DNA of 64,000 bases from Pseudalkalibacillus hwajinpoensis. Lineage in GTDB: Bacteria > Bacillota > Bacilli > Bacillales > Guptibacillaceae. Position numbers and translations under genes: made by a program. The notes beneath the pieces were generated by a model. It was given only the letters and a program-made list of their open reading frames with translations. It searched no databases and was not told where the DNA came from. Where the stretch lies: contig NZ_CP156674.1 in the NCBI RefSeq assembly GCF_039851965.1, positions 3,596,001-3,660,000 of the forward strand, written 5' to 3'. Shown here piece by piece: positions 6,831 to 14,339 of this stretch. How positions within the stretch are numbered: the first letter of the stretch is position 1; each line of letters starts with the position of its first letter.

Positions 6831-6855
6831 AAAGATGTATTTAAAATACATCTTT
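6831..6855. promoter_or_regulatory. NsrR operator in hmp leader
   Basis: AAAGATGTATTT-A-AAATACATCTTT is a perfect 12-bp inverted repeat around a central A, matching the ATGTAT/ATACAT type of NsrR site. It lies between the hmp promoter and its start codon. Confidence 0.8.
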
Positions 6856-6883
6856 ATCGTATCGAGAACAAAAGATAAAAGCA

Positions 6884-6918
6884 ATATGTTTTATACATCT
6901 TTAATGGTTTTGTCACAA
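6884..6918 (-). promoter_or_regulatory. hmp promoter overlapped by a second NsrR-like site
   Basis: Read on the minus strand: TTGTGA (6918-6913), a 17-nt spacer, TATAAA (6895-6890). The -10 lies in the imperfect palindrome ATGTAT-aaa-ACATAT with an AAAG flank, the same motif as the nearby perfect operator. Binding there would block RNA polymerase directly. Confidence 0.65.
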
Positions 6919-7005
6919 TTTACTGAGAGTCTATTCGTTCTTTATTAAAGTACAGGTGTGATAAAATAGTTTTATGAAGATCGGATTGAAATGGGGGAAG
7001 CTCAT

Positions 7006-7443
7006 ATGCGTTTAACAAACTACACAGACTACTCTCTTCGAATGCTGATCTATCTAGGCAGTATGAAAGAGGACAAACTAACAAGTATTCAAGAAATTGC
7101 TGATGCTTATCAAATTTCTAAAAACCACCTCATGAAGGTGGCGCATGAGCTTGGAAAAAAGGGATATATAGAAACGATACGTGGAAGAAATGGAGGCATG
7201 CGCCTATCAAAACTTCCAAAGGACATTAATATTGGAAAAGTAATAAGAAGCACAGAAGAGGACTTTAACCTTGTGGAATGCTTTGATAGTGAGCGCAATG
7301 CGTGTATTATAAGTCCGGCCTGTCATCTGAAACATGTCCTGCACGAAGCGCTTTCTGCCTACTTTGAAGTACTTGATGGCTATACACTGGCTGATCTGAT
7401 TGTTAATGATCATAAACTCCGTCAGTTGTTATTTAAACATTAA
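7006..7443 (+). CDS. nsrR: NO-sensing Rrf2-family repressor NsrR
   Basis: 145 residues. An N-terminal winged HTH (LTNYTDYSLRMLIYLG) is followed by the Fe-S cluster cysteines in ECFDSERNACIISPACHL (Cys-x7-Cys-x5-Cys). The ATG at 7006 is preferred over the in-frame ATG at 6991 because GGGGGA lies 7 nt upstream and the family starts with M-K/R-LTNYTDYSLR. NsrR represses hmp until NO damages its Fe-S cluster, and divergence from hmp with palindromic operators between them supports this. Confidence 0.93.
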   Translation: MRLTNYTDYSLRMLIYLGSMKEDKLTSIQEIADAYQISKNHLMKVAHELGKKGYIETIRGRNGGMRLSKLPKDINIGKVIRSTEEDFNLVECFDSERNACIISPACHLKHVLHEALSAYFEVLDGYTLADLIVNDHKLRQLLFKH

Positions 7444-7501
7444 ATCACGTAGCACTTCTCTTGTGTGTTGAATACACTGACACTAGAGGAGTGTGAAAGT
7501 G

Positions 7502-7657
7502 ATGGAATGGTTTGAAATCACAGGTATAGGTGGAGCTATCGCAATACTTACTTTCATCCGACTGAAATATGGGCGTCATTCTTCGCATCATCAACATTTG
7601 AGAGAAGAAGTTATGTTGGAGAAGTGGTCAAAAGAAAGAAAAATTGAAGATGATTAA
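7502..7657 (+). CDS. Small protein with one N-terminal membrane helix, unknown
   Basis: 51 residues, with GAGGAG upstream; a GTG directly before the ATG is an alternative start. A hydrophobic stretch ITGIGGAIAILTFIRL near the N-terminus is followed by a His-rich segment and a charged tail (LEKWSKERKIEDD). It is followed within 6 nt by a terminator. No family is recognised. Confidence 0.6.
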   Translation: MEWFEITGIGGAIAILTFIRLKYGRHSSHHQHLREEVMLEKWSKERKIEDD

Positions 7658-7662
7658 CCTTT

Positions 7663-7697
7663 AAACGCTTCTGGTTGCCAGAAGGCGTTTTTCTTTT
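7663..7697 (+). terminator. Intrinsic terminator
   Basis: AAACGCTTCTGG (7663-7674) pairs with CCAGAAGGCGTTT (7678-7690) with a small bulge, followed by T-rich sequence. Confidence 0.8.
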
Positions 7698-7744
7698 TAA
7701 GATATAGAAATGACAATGGACAGACACAACCCGATAGGCGAATA

Positions 7745-7754
7745 CATAAACTTA
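7745..7754 (+). promoter_or_regulatory. Possible sporulation (SigE/SigK-type) -10 element for sigK
   Basis: CATAAACTTA resembles the mother-cell -10 (CATA...), about 37 nt upstream of the sigK start. The -35 is not convincing. Confidence 0.3.
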
Positions 7755-7790
7755 AGGTATAGTAGGAGCCCATTATCGGGAGGTGAGTAT

Positions 7791-8504
7791 GTGTCTTTAC
7801 TGGCAGCGCTTGCTTACATTTGCAAGGAAGTTCTTTTCTTTGTCTCTTTTGTGAAAAACAATGCCTTCCCACAGCCACTCTCAAGAAAAGATGAGAGAAT
7901 GTATTTAGAATTAATGGCAGAAGGTGATGAAGACGCAAGAAATCGCCTGATAGAACATAATCTTCGCCTTGTAGCACACATTGTAAAGAAATTTGAAAAC
8001 ACAGGTGAAGATCCCGAAGATCTTATCTCCATTGGTACAATCGGTTTGATTAAAGCCATTGAAAGTTATTCCACAGACAAAGGTACAAAATTAGCAACCT
8101 ATGCAGCAAGATGCATTGAGAATGAAATTCTAATGCATCTCCGTGCGCTTAAGAAAACGAAAAAAGACGTTTCTCTCCATGATCCTATAGGTCAGGATAA
8201 AGAAGGGAACGAGATTTCCCTTATCGATGTGCTTAAAGCCGAAACGGAAGATATTGTGGAACTAATCCAGCTTAATATGGAGAAGAAGATGATTTATGAA
8301 TATATCCATATTCTCGACGACAGGGAAAAGGAAGTTATCGTTGGTCGGTTCGGGTTAAATCTGGAAAAAGAGCTAACTCAGCGTGAAATAGCAAGACAGC
8401 TAGGGATATCACGAAGTTACGTCTCACGTATTGAAAAACGTGCGCTAATGAAGCTATTTCATGAGTTTTATCGAAATAGGAAAGAAAAAGAGAACGGAGC
8501 ATAA
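7791..8504 (+). CDS. sigK: Pro-SigK, late mother-cell sporulation sigma factor
   Basis: 237 residues from GTG 7791, which has GGGAGGTGA just upstream. The frame is open further 5' to 7710 but lacks a ribosome-binding site there, and the start at 7791 gives the hydrophobic pro-sequence MSLLAALAYICKEVLFFVSF followed by VKNNAFPQPL, where SpoIVFB cuts in the family. Region 2 (EHNLRLVAHIVKKFEN, DLISIGTIGLIK) and region 4 (EIARQLGISRSYVSRIEKRA) are intact. Unlike in B. subtilis, the gene is continuous, so no skin-type excision is needed. Confidence 0.95.
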   Translation: MSLLAALAYICKEVLFFVSFVKNNAFPQPLSRKDERMYLELMAEGDEDARNRLIEHNLRLVAHIVKKFENTGEDPEDLISIGTIGLIKAIESYSTDKGTKLATYAARCIENEILMHLRALKKTKKDVSLHDPIGQDKEGNEISLIDVLKAETEDIVELIQLNMEKKMIYEYIHILDDREKEVIVGRFGLNLEKELTQREIARQLGISRSYVSRIEKRALMKLFHEFYRNRKEKENGA

Positions 8505-8532
8505 CCCTACTAAATAAGTGGGGTTCTTTTTG
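8503..8532 (+). terminator. sigK terminator
   Basis: AACCCTACT and AGTGGGGTT form a stem with a short loop (8503-8525), followed by T-rich sequence. Confidence 0.75.
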
Positions 8533-8611
8533 TTTTTCTATTCACAGTAATCATACCAAACGGGTGAAAAAAAGTTTTTAAGAACGTATGATTGTATGGG
8601 AGTGAACATGT

Positions 8612-8872
8612 ATGCTAAACGTTTTGAGGAAAGGACTACTCACTCAGTCACCAGTGGATATGATTTATTTATCAAAAAAGAATTCCATTTCGGAGCGAAC
8701 TCTCACAGTGTATGAGATAAGCGGAGAAGAAGTTAAAGGATACTGTCCTTTAAGACGCAGTGTTCGAACATTTAAGATTGATCACATCTTATCAGTTTAC
8801 CCTTCCATGGTACCTAGTAAAAGAAACTCATACTTGCTTGAAACGTTCCCGTTCTCCTTTTTAAAAAAATAG
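8612..8872 (+). CDS. Short WYL-like domain protein
   Basis: 86 residues, ATG preceded by GGGAGTG. The pattern PVDMIYLSKKNSISERTLTV, then EEVKGYCPLRRSVRTFKIDHI resembles the ligand-binding WYL fold (I-Y...R.l.V, then g.C..R...R.F..d.I). There is no DNA-binding domain, unlike large WYL regulators. A similar stand-alone short form exists in Bacillus. Function is unknown. Confidence 0.65.
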   Translation: MLNVLRKGLLTQSPVDMIYLSKKNSISERTLTVYEISGEEVKGYCPLRRSVRTFKIDHILSVYPSMVPSKRNSYLLETFPFSFLKK

Positions 8873-8900
8873 CTCCGAAGGTCTCCCTCCGAAGCTATTT
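8867..8900 (+). terminator. Probable terminator after WYL-like gene
   Basis: AATAGCTCCGAAGG pairs imperfectly with CTCCGAAGCTATT, then TTTAA. The run of T is short. Confidence 0.5.
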
Positions 8901-9034
8901 TAAGGTTGGTCACTATTAGTTTAACACATAAAAGCAAAAAAGCAATAAAGTGTTTAATATTATTATGGAGAATCTAATAAAATGGAGGGAATGAGTGGAA
9001 CCTTCCAAGAAATAGGCAACGGAAAACCCATCAG

Positions 9035-9781
9035 TTACTGCTTTGCTTCTTCATTTGTGTTGTAAGTAGAGAGAATTTCACGTGTCCAGACTTTATAACC
9101 TTCTCCATTGAGGTGAACTCCATCAAACGTATAATCTTTATTAAGTTGACCAAATTCTACTAACTTCGGGTACAAGTCTAGATAGTGATAGTCGTACAAA
9201 AGAGATAGATCCTTAATTCTTTCATTTAACTCTTGAATCACTGAATTATTAATGGGGTGACCCGTTAATGCAGTATTAACCGGAAATAGACTTTGCACGT
9301 AAACCTCTGTGTTGGGAGAACGAGTTTTTATCGTATCAAGTATTTGTTTATAATTTGTTTCAATTCTGTTAACTGACTGTCCAGCAATCACATCATTGAG
9401 GCCAATTAACAAATAAACTCGGTCAGGATTTGATTTTACAACTTCTTCCATTCGGTTTAGTACCCCGGTAGTTGTGTCCCCTGCGATACCACGATTTAAT
9501 ACCTCGTGATCACTGAGTGCTTCGCTCCACTCGAAGTAATCAGTCAGACTATCACCAAGGAAGATTGTTTCACTATCTTTATGAGTATAAGAATCATAAA
9601 TACTTTTCTTCGTCTGGTAATATTTCGTATAATACGTAATGTTCTTCTTCCTGGATTCTGAATCGTTCTCTGGCATTTCATTTGCGTTTGTTCTTAGAAA
9701 ATCAGTCTGATTTTCTGCAAGGGCAAGCAAAATAGCGAGAGACCCGGCGATAAATACCAGGATCCATGTTTTTCTTTTCAA
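9035..9781 (-). CDS. Membrane-anchored or secreted SGNH/GDSL-family esterase
   Basis: 248 residues from TTG 9781, which has AGGAGTG upstream; an in-frame ATG at 9814 lacks one. The N-terminus (basic KRK, then WILVFIAGSLAILLALA) is a signal peptide or anchor. All SGNH blocks are visible: IFLGDSLTD (Ser), NRGIAGDTT (Gly), LIGLNDV (Asn) and FDGVHLN (Asp-x-x-His). Likely an extracytoplasmic lipase or acyl-esterase acting on carbohydrate or lipid esters; the substrate cannot be read from the sequence. Confidence 0.85.
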   Translation of the reverse strand: MKRKTWILVFIAGSLAILLALAENQTDFLRTNANEMPENDSESRKKNITYYTKYYQTKKSIYDSYTHKDSETIFLGDSLTDYFEWSEALSDHEVLNRGIAGDTTTGVLNRMEEVVKSNPDRVYLLIGLNDVIAGQSVNRIETNYKQILDTIKTRSPNTEVYVQSLFPVNTALTGHPINNSVIQELNERIKDLSLLYDYHYLDLYPKLVEFGQLNKDYTFDGVHLNGEGYKVWTREILSTYNTNEEAKQ

Positions 9782-9871
9782 ACCAATCACACTCCTATAG
9801 ATTACGATAGCCATTATACCCTATCTTCATCCAGGTGAAAGGGAAAAGTGCTTGTCATTTTGAAAAATAGT

Positions 9872-9897
9872 AAAAAAAAACCCTTGATTCAAGGGTT
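9872..9897 (-). terminator. Terminator of yfkAB
   Basis: Perfect stem AACCCTTGA/TCAAGGGTT (9879-9897), followed on the minus strand by a run of T (9880-9872). The yfkAB stop codon touches the stem. Confidence 0.85.
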
Positions 9898-11014
9898 AAA
9901 GGAAAATGTTTGTTTTTTGTTTCAAAAAGTCAATGTCCTTATAATAAGCATCTTTTACAAGTAGGTTTGGTCCAAGGCACTTAACAGCTGGACAATGACA
10001 GCTGAGTGACTTCGCAATGTTACTTTCCTTCCATTTTCGATAGGCATCATTAAGGTTCGTATCATGTATATTTCCAAGTGGAGGAGTATCACCAAAATCT
10101 GTTACGATTATGTCCCCATCGAAAATATTCATATTTAAACGAGAGCGACCATCAGGGTCATTACGTACCGTTACATTTGGTTCAGCATATAGTCTTTCAA
10201 GCAATCTCAAATCTTCCGGATCAGAACTACATGGATAAAAAGGAAGGGTACCAAATAGCAGCCAAACATCCGGATCGCGGTGATCCAGGAGACGGTGAAT
10301 ACCTTTTCGAATTTCTTTAAGTGAGGCAATATCTAAATCAGATGCAAAATCTGAAGGATACATAGGATGGATTTCATGACGTTGACAGCCCATCTCTACA
10401 ATTTGTTTGTGTATATTCTCAATGTTAGGAAGTGTTCTTCGATTGATCATCGTTTCAGCTGATACAATCACCCCCTGTGAGGTTAAGTCTATTGCGTTCT
10501 CTACCATACGATGGAAATAAGCTTCACGTTGAGCAATTGATGGTTTTCTATCCATAACTGCGAATCCGATATCTGTAAAATCTTCAATGCTTCCGTAGTT
10601 GTGAGAAATATGAAGAACATCAAGATAAGGAAGAATCAGATCATACCGTTCTCGATCGAGTGTTAAATTGGAGTTGATTTGTGTCCTTGCCCCTCTACGA
10701 TGGGCATATTCGAGAAGTGGTGCCACATATTGTTTGACTGATTTCATTGAAAGCATCGGTTCACCGCCAGTGATACTCAACGCTCGTAGCTGTTCTACTT
10801 CATCAAGACGCTCAGTTAGAAGCTCTAAAGGAAGTGGGGACGGATCTTTAGGTTGTAGTGTATAACCGACTGCACAGTGTTCACATCTCATATTACAGAG
10901 CGTAGTAGTTGTTAGTTCAATATTAGAAAGAACCATGCTTCCGTGTTCTTCAACGTCCATATAAGCTTCCCATGGGTCATAGGTAGGTGTAATAGTTTTC
11001 ATTATTGATGTCAT
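9896..11014 (-). CDS. yfkAB: Radical SAM protein YfkAB with C-terminal CxCxxxxC motif
   Basis: 372 residues from ATG 11014, preceded by AAAGGGG; the frame extends upstream to 11062 without a ribosome-binding site. The radical SAM cluster is in LCNMRCEHCAVG (Cys-x3-Cys-x2-Cys) and the SAM-binding GGEP in ITGGEPML. The C-terminus has CHCPAVKC, the CxCxxxxC motif that defines the YfkAB family. In some B. subtilis annotations this was split as yfkA and yfkB; here it is one continuous gene. The reaction is unknown. Confidence 0.88.
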   Translation of the reverse strand: MTSIMKTITPTYDPWEAYMDVEEHGSMVLSNIELTTTTLCNMRCEHCAVGYTLQPKDPSPLPLELLTERLDEVEQLRALSITGGEPMLSMKSVKQYVAPLLEYAHRRGARTQINSNLTLDRERYDLILPYLDVLHISHNYGSIEDFTDIGFAVMDRKPSIAQREAYFHRMVENAIDLTSQGVIVSAETMINRRTLPNIENIHKQIVEMGCQRHEIHPMYPSDFASDLDIASLKEIRKGIHRLLDHRDPDVWLLFGTLPFYPCSSDPEDLRLLERLYAEPNVTVRNDPDGRSRLNMNIFDGDIIVTDFGDTPPLGNIHDTNLNDAYRKWKESNIAKSLSCHCPAVKCLGPNLLVKDAYYKDIDFLKQKTNIFL

Positions 11015-11147
11015 AGGAATCGACCCCTTTATGTATATAGGTGGCTCAGTGCCTTCTTTCATTGTAGAGCATTGGTGAAGAGATGAACAGCAGCAGGAAT
11101 GAATTTAGAAAACTCCGCAAATCCCCATACAATTTTGGCTAGCCATT

Positions 11148-11155
11148 CATAGACT
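11148..11155 (+). promoter_or_regulatory. Possible sporulation -10 (CATAGACT)
   Basis: CATAGACT resembles the SigE -10 CATACAAT and lies about 45 nt upstream of the YjcZ-like gene. An ATA-containing stretch (CATACAATTTT) lies upstream. Suggestive only. Confidence 0.25.
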
Positions 11156-11200
11156 GTATTATCTAGCAGATTGATGTAGTAGGAGAGAAGGAGGGGGAGC

Positions 11201-11356
11201 ATGAGTTACGGCTATGGATGTGGATACCCATACCCATATGGTTACCCGGGCTATGGCGGTGGATATTTTGCATTAATCGTTATATTGCTTGTGTTGTTGC
11301 TTGTGATTGGTGGAGGCTATTACTATTATACGAACCATTATAATAAGTACAGGTAG
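11201..11356 (+). CDS. YjcZ-family small sporulation-associated membrane protein
   Basis: 51 residues, ATG preceded by GAGGGGGAG. The N-terminal half is Gly/Tyr/Pro-rich (MSYGYGCGYPYPYGYPGYGG), followed by one membrane helix (FALIVILLVLLLVIGGG) and a Tyr-rich basic tail. This is the pattern of the tiny YjcZ-type membrane proteins common in Bacillus spores. The gene stands alone and is convergent with the Mrp operon. Confidence 0.75.
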   Translation: MSYGYGCGYPYPYGYPGYGGGYFALIVILLVLLLVIGGGYYYYTNHYNKYR

Positions 11357-11408
11357 TCTAATTGGGCTATCTTTCTTTTGTTTGGATAAGTTCGTTATCC
11401 ATAAAAAA

Positions 11409-11442
11409 AGCAAGCACAAAGGATTAACCTTTTGTGCTCGCT
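11409..11442. terminator. Bidirectional terminator of the Mrp operon and YjcZ-like gene
   Basis: AGCAAGCACAAAGG (11409-11422) pairs with CCTTTTGTGCTCGCT (11428-11442), flanked by an A-run on the left and T-rich sequence on the right. The last mrpG codons lie within the stem. Confidence 0.75.
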
Positions 11443-11777
11443 TTCTTTTGTTTTGCTTTATCAAGATCATCTCTCGTCGTCTTCTCCCATAAAGGTACGC
11501 CTTTCTGATAGGCAGCTCTGGAAATCATATGGCCGGAGACTGGTGCTGTCATCAAGATGAAAATAATTCCAAGAATCAGTTTTCCGCTAACCATTTGCGC
11601 CTCAAAAATGAAAAAAAGAAACGCAGCAATCAAGATGCCGGCTACACCAAGGGTCGCACTCTTAGAAGCAGCATGAAGACGTGTATAAACATCTGGGAGT
11701 CTGAAAACTCCCAGCGCTCCAGAGAAAAGAAAAAACGTTCCGATAAGCATAATGATGCTAATCACGACTTCTTTCAA
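11424..11777 (-). CDS. mrpG: Mrp Na+/H+ antiporter subunit G
   Basis: 117 residues from TTG 11777, with AAAGGGTG 6 nt upstream; GTG 11786 is in frame but too close to that site. Three membrane helices with the MnhG/PhaG core FRLPDVYTRLHAASKSATLG. Small subunit of the hetero-oligomeric Na+(Li+)(K+)/H+ antiporter. It overlaps the end of mrpF by about 20 nt. Confidence 0.9.
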   Translation of the reverse strand: MKEVVISIIMLIGTFFLFSGALGVFRLPDVYTRLHAASKSATLGVAGILIAAFLFFIFEAQMVSGKLILGIIFILMTAPVSGHMISRAAYQKGVPLWEKTTRDDLDKAKQKKASTKG

Positions 11778-12048
11778 TGATAACACCCTTTTCTAGAAAT
11801 TTAGCAATAGCTACTGTGCCAATGAAAGCAAGAATCCCGATCAACAGGATAATATCGTTAAAATACGGGGTTTCAAGCTTGATTGCCAGAATACCTGCTA
11901 TTGCCATCAGGTTAATACCGATTGTATCCAGTGCTACAGCACGATCTGGATTAGATGGCCCTTTGATTGCACGATAAAGAAGAAAAAGGGTAGAGATGGC
12001 AATAACAACAATACAGATCGTTGAAACGGTTGATAATAACGATGTCAT
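11758..12048 (-). CDS. mrpF: Mrp Na+/H+ antiporter subunit F
   Basis: 96 residues with three membrane helices and the family core KGPSNPDRAVALDTIGINLMA. It overlaps mrpE by 4 nt (ATGA) and mrpG at its 3' end, as in other Mrp operons. Confidence 0.93.
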   Translation of the reverse strand: MTSLLSTVSTICIVVIAISTLFLLYRAIKGPSNPDRAVALDTIGINLMAIAGILAIKLETPYFNDIILLIGILAFIGTVAIAKFLEKGVIIERSRD

Positions 12049-12521
12049 CTCGTCACCTCCATGATCGCTTTTTCGAATGTGCCTTTAATCTCTTTAATGA
12101 CTTCGTCTGCATCTGGTGCGTCCATCGCATGCACGTAAATATGCATATTATCAGAAGCAACGGATACAGAAAGTGTACCAGGTGTTAATGTAATTAAATT
12201 TGCAAGCATTGTGATTTCCCAGTTAGTTCTTACGTCAATTGGTACAGCAATGATGCCTGGTTGCATATTGAGTTTCGGACTATAGACAAGTTTAACCACC
12301 TGTATGTTGGCCATAATCAATTCTTTTATAAAAAGGAACAGTAATTTAGTAATTGACCAGAGACGATAGAAGTAGAATCGATCCGGTATAAATCGCTCCA
12401 TTAAGAGAAGCAATACAATCCCAAATAAATAACCAACAAAGAAAGTACTAAATGAGTAGCTTTCAAAGAGAAACATCCAGAGAACGGCAATAATGAGATT
12501 TATTATGATTTGAATTGGCAT
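12045..12521 (-). CDS. mrpE: Mrp Na+/H+ antiporter subunit E
   Basis: 158 residues, normal length. N-terminal membrane helices are followed by a cytoplasmic domain with PGIIAVPID and TPGTLSVSV, the conserved MnhE segments. It starts 5 nt after mrpD. MrpE supports assembly and stability of the antiporter. Confidence 0.93.
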   Translation of the reverse strand: MPIQIIINLIIAVLWMFLFESYSFSTFFVGYLFGIVLLLLMERFIPDRFYFYRLWSITKLLFLFIKELIMANIQVVKLVYSPKLNMQPGIIAVPIDVRTNWEITMLANLITLTPGTLSVSVASDNMHIYVHAMDAPDADEVIKEIKGTFEKAIMEVTR

Positions 12522-12526
12522 GCCAT

Positions 12527-14008
12527 CTACTCCTTCATTACCGAGTCAATATAGTTAGCTGGATCTATCATCTGATCTGCTATTGTTTGAACCGTTGGAT
12601 AAATGAGCTCAGCCCCAAGTCCGAGCAGAATCGTGAACATTAGAAGAAACGCAGCGGGCAAAATTTTTCCTTTAACGGGATTAACTTGTGGAACTTCTTT
12701 TTGCTTCGATTCACCCCAGAATCCGTTAATAAAGATGCGAATCACGGATAAGAGAATAAGCAAACTTGTCACAAGGCCGATAATAGCGAGCACGTAATGT
12801 CCTTCCTCGAATGCTCCGCGGAGAATCAATAATTTACCTATAAATCCACTGAACGGCGGGAGGCCAGCCAGTGCCAGTGTGGCTATGAAGAAAAGCCAGC
12901 CAAGAAGAGGCTGATGTTTAATAACCCCTCCCATTTTTCTTAAGTCAGAAGTACCTGCATAAGCGACCATCGCCCCAACAAGGAAAAAGAGGGCCGCTTT
13001 AATAATCATATCGTGAAGCAAGTAGTATACCGTACCAGCCAGTGCAGTAGTCGAGAATACTCCGAGACCCATGATCATATAGCCTACCGCTGGAATAATG
13101 TTATACGCGATAATCAGCTGAACATTATTAGTGGAAAGTGCCCCAATTACTCCGAATACGAGTGTAAATCCTGCTAAGACGAGTAAAATCTGATGTGTAA
13201 AGGTCAGATTATAGACAAAAATCAGCGTAAATACTCTTAGTATAGAATATACCCCAACTTTCGTAAGTAACGCTCCAAATAGTGCCGAAATGACGGTAGG
13301 TGGCACCGTATATGATTTCGGTAGCCAGAAATATAGCGGGAAGAGCGCGCCTTTCGTAGCAAAAACGATTAGCAACAGGATAGCAATCGTTGTTAATATA
13401 CCGTCCTGTTGAACCTCACCTACTCGTTCGGCAAGCTGTGCCATGTTTACTGTTCCAACAACAGCATAAAGGAATGACACAGTCGTAACAAACAGGATAG
13501 ATGAAAACAGGTTGATAATAATGTATTTGAAAGACTCTCTAAATTGTTCTTTCGTACCACCCAGAACAATTAAACCATAAGAAGCAATGAGGAGAACCTC
13601 AAAGAATACGAATAAGTTAAAGAGATCTCCGGTTAGAAAAGCTCCGCTAACCCCGGTAATTAATAACTGAAAGAGAGGATAGAAATAGTATCGCTCTCTT
13701 TTTTCATCTAGAGAATTAAAAGCATAGAATGCACATGCAACCGAGATGATGTTTGCTGTTAAAACAAGAATCATGGCAAGAGGATCAGCTACCAGAACAA
13801 TTCCATAAGGAACCGCCCAATCGCCTGCTTTAAGAACAATAGTTCCGTTCTGAACTACATTATATGTGATTAGTGAGACAACAATCAGATTTACAATCAC
13901 CATGATTCGTGTTATCAATCGAACAAGTGGCAGCCGCTTATTAAGAAATACAAGAAAAATTCCTGTTAATAGTGGCAGTAGAATTGGTAGTATAGCTAAA
14001 TTACTCAT
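12527..14008 (-). CDS. mrpD: Mrp Na+/H+ antiporter subunit D
   Basis: 493 residues with about 14 membrane helices, homologous to complex I NuoM/N-type subunits. The conserved charged residues of the proton path are visible: Glu in FVFFEVLLIAS, and Lys in ATKGALFPLYFWLPKS and GALLTKVGVYS. It overlaps the mrpC stop by 8 nt. Confidence 0.95.
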   Translation of the reverse strand: MSNLAILPILLPLLTGIFLVFLNKRLPLVRLITRIMVIVNLIVVSLITYNVVQNGTIVLKAGDWAVPYGIVLVADPLAMILVLTANIISVACAFYAFNSLDEKRERYYFYPLFQLLITGVSGAFLTGDLFNLFVFFEVLLIASYGLIVLGGTKEQFRESFKYIIINLFSSILFVTTVSFLYAVVGTVNMAQLAERVGEVQQDGILTTIAILLLIVFATKGALFPLYFWLPKSYTVPPTVISALFGALLTKVGVYSILRVFTLIFVYNLTFTHQILLVLAGFTLVFGVIGALSTNNVQLIIAYNIIPAVGYMIMGLGVFSTTALAGTVYYLLHDMIIKAALFFLVGAMVAYAGTSDLRKMGGVIKHQPLLGWLFFIATLALAGLPPFSGFIGKLLILRGAFEEGHYVLAIIGLVTSLLILLSVIRIFINGFWGESKQKEVPQVNPVKGKILPAAFLLMFTILLGLGAELIYPTVQTIADQMIDPANYIDSVMKE

Positions 14009-14339
14009 GATCGTTACCCCTCAACTTCTCCATATTATCGGTACCGTTCGTCTGATATGTCCGATACGCTAACACCAGAAGAAATGATGTCACACCGAAG
14101 CTAATGACGATGGAAGTCAGGATAAGTGCCTGCGGTAGCGGATCAACATAGTTCGATACGTCTTCAGTTAATACTGGAGGCTTTCCACGGTTCAACTTTC
14201 CCATCGTGATAATAAAAAGGTGGGCTCCGTGTGATAAGAGCGCTGTACCAATGACAATTTTAAGAATTTGTTTTTGCAGGATCATGTAAACTCCTGCAGT
14301 GAAGAGCAACCCTGCAAGCACTGACATAATGATTTCCAT
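14001..14339 (-). CDS. mrpC: Mrp Na+/H+ antiporter subunit C
   Basis: 112 residues, NuoK-like, three helices, with LSHGAHLFIITMG and DPLPQALILTSIVISFG. Its ATG immediately follows the mrpA stop (taATG). In the usual operon mrpB lies between A and C; here there is no room for it. Confidence 0.95.
   Translation of the reverse strand: MEIIMSVLAGLLFTAGVYMILQKQILKIVIGTALLSHGAHLFIITMGKLNRGKPPVLTEDVSNYVDPLPQALILTSIVISFGVTSFLLVLAYRTYQTNGTDNMEKLRGNDHE

Noticed and set aside
7663..8504. Longer sigK reading frame starting at 7710
   Set aside because: It would run through the sporulation promoter-like element with no ribosome-binding site; GTG 7791 has GGGAGGTGA and the known pro-sequence.
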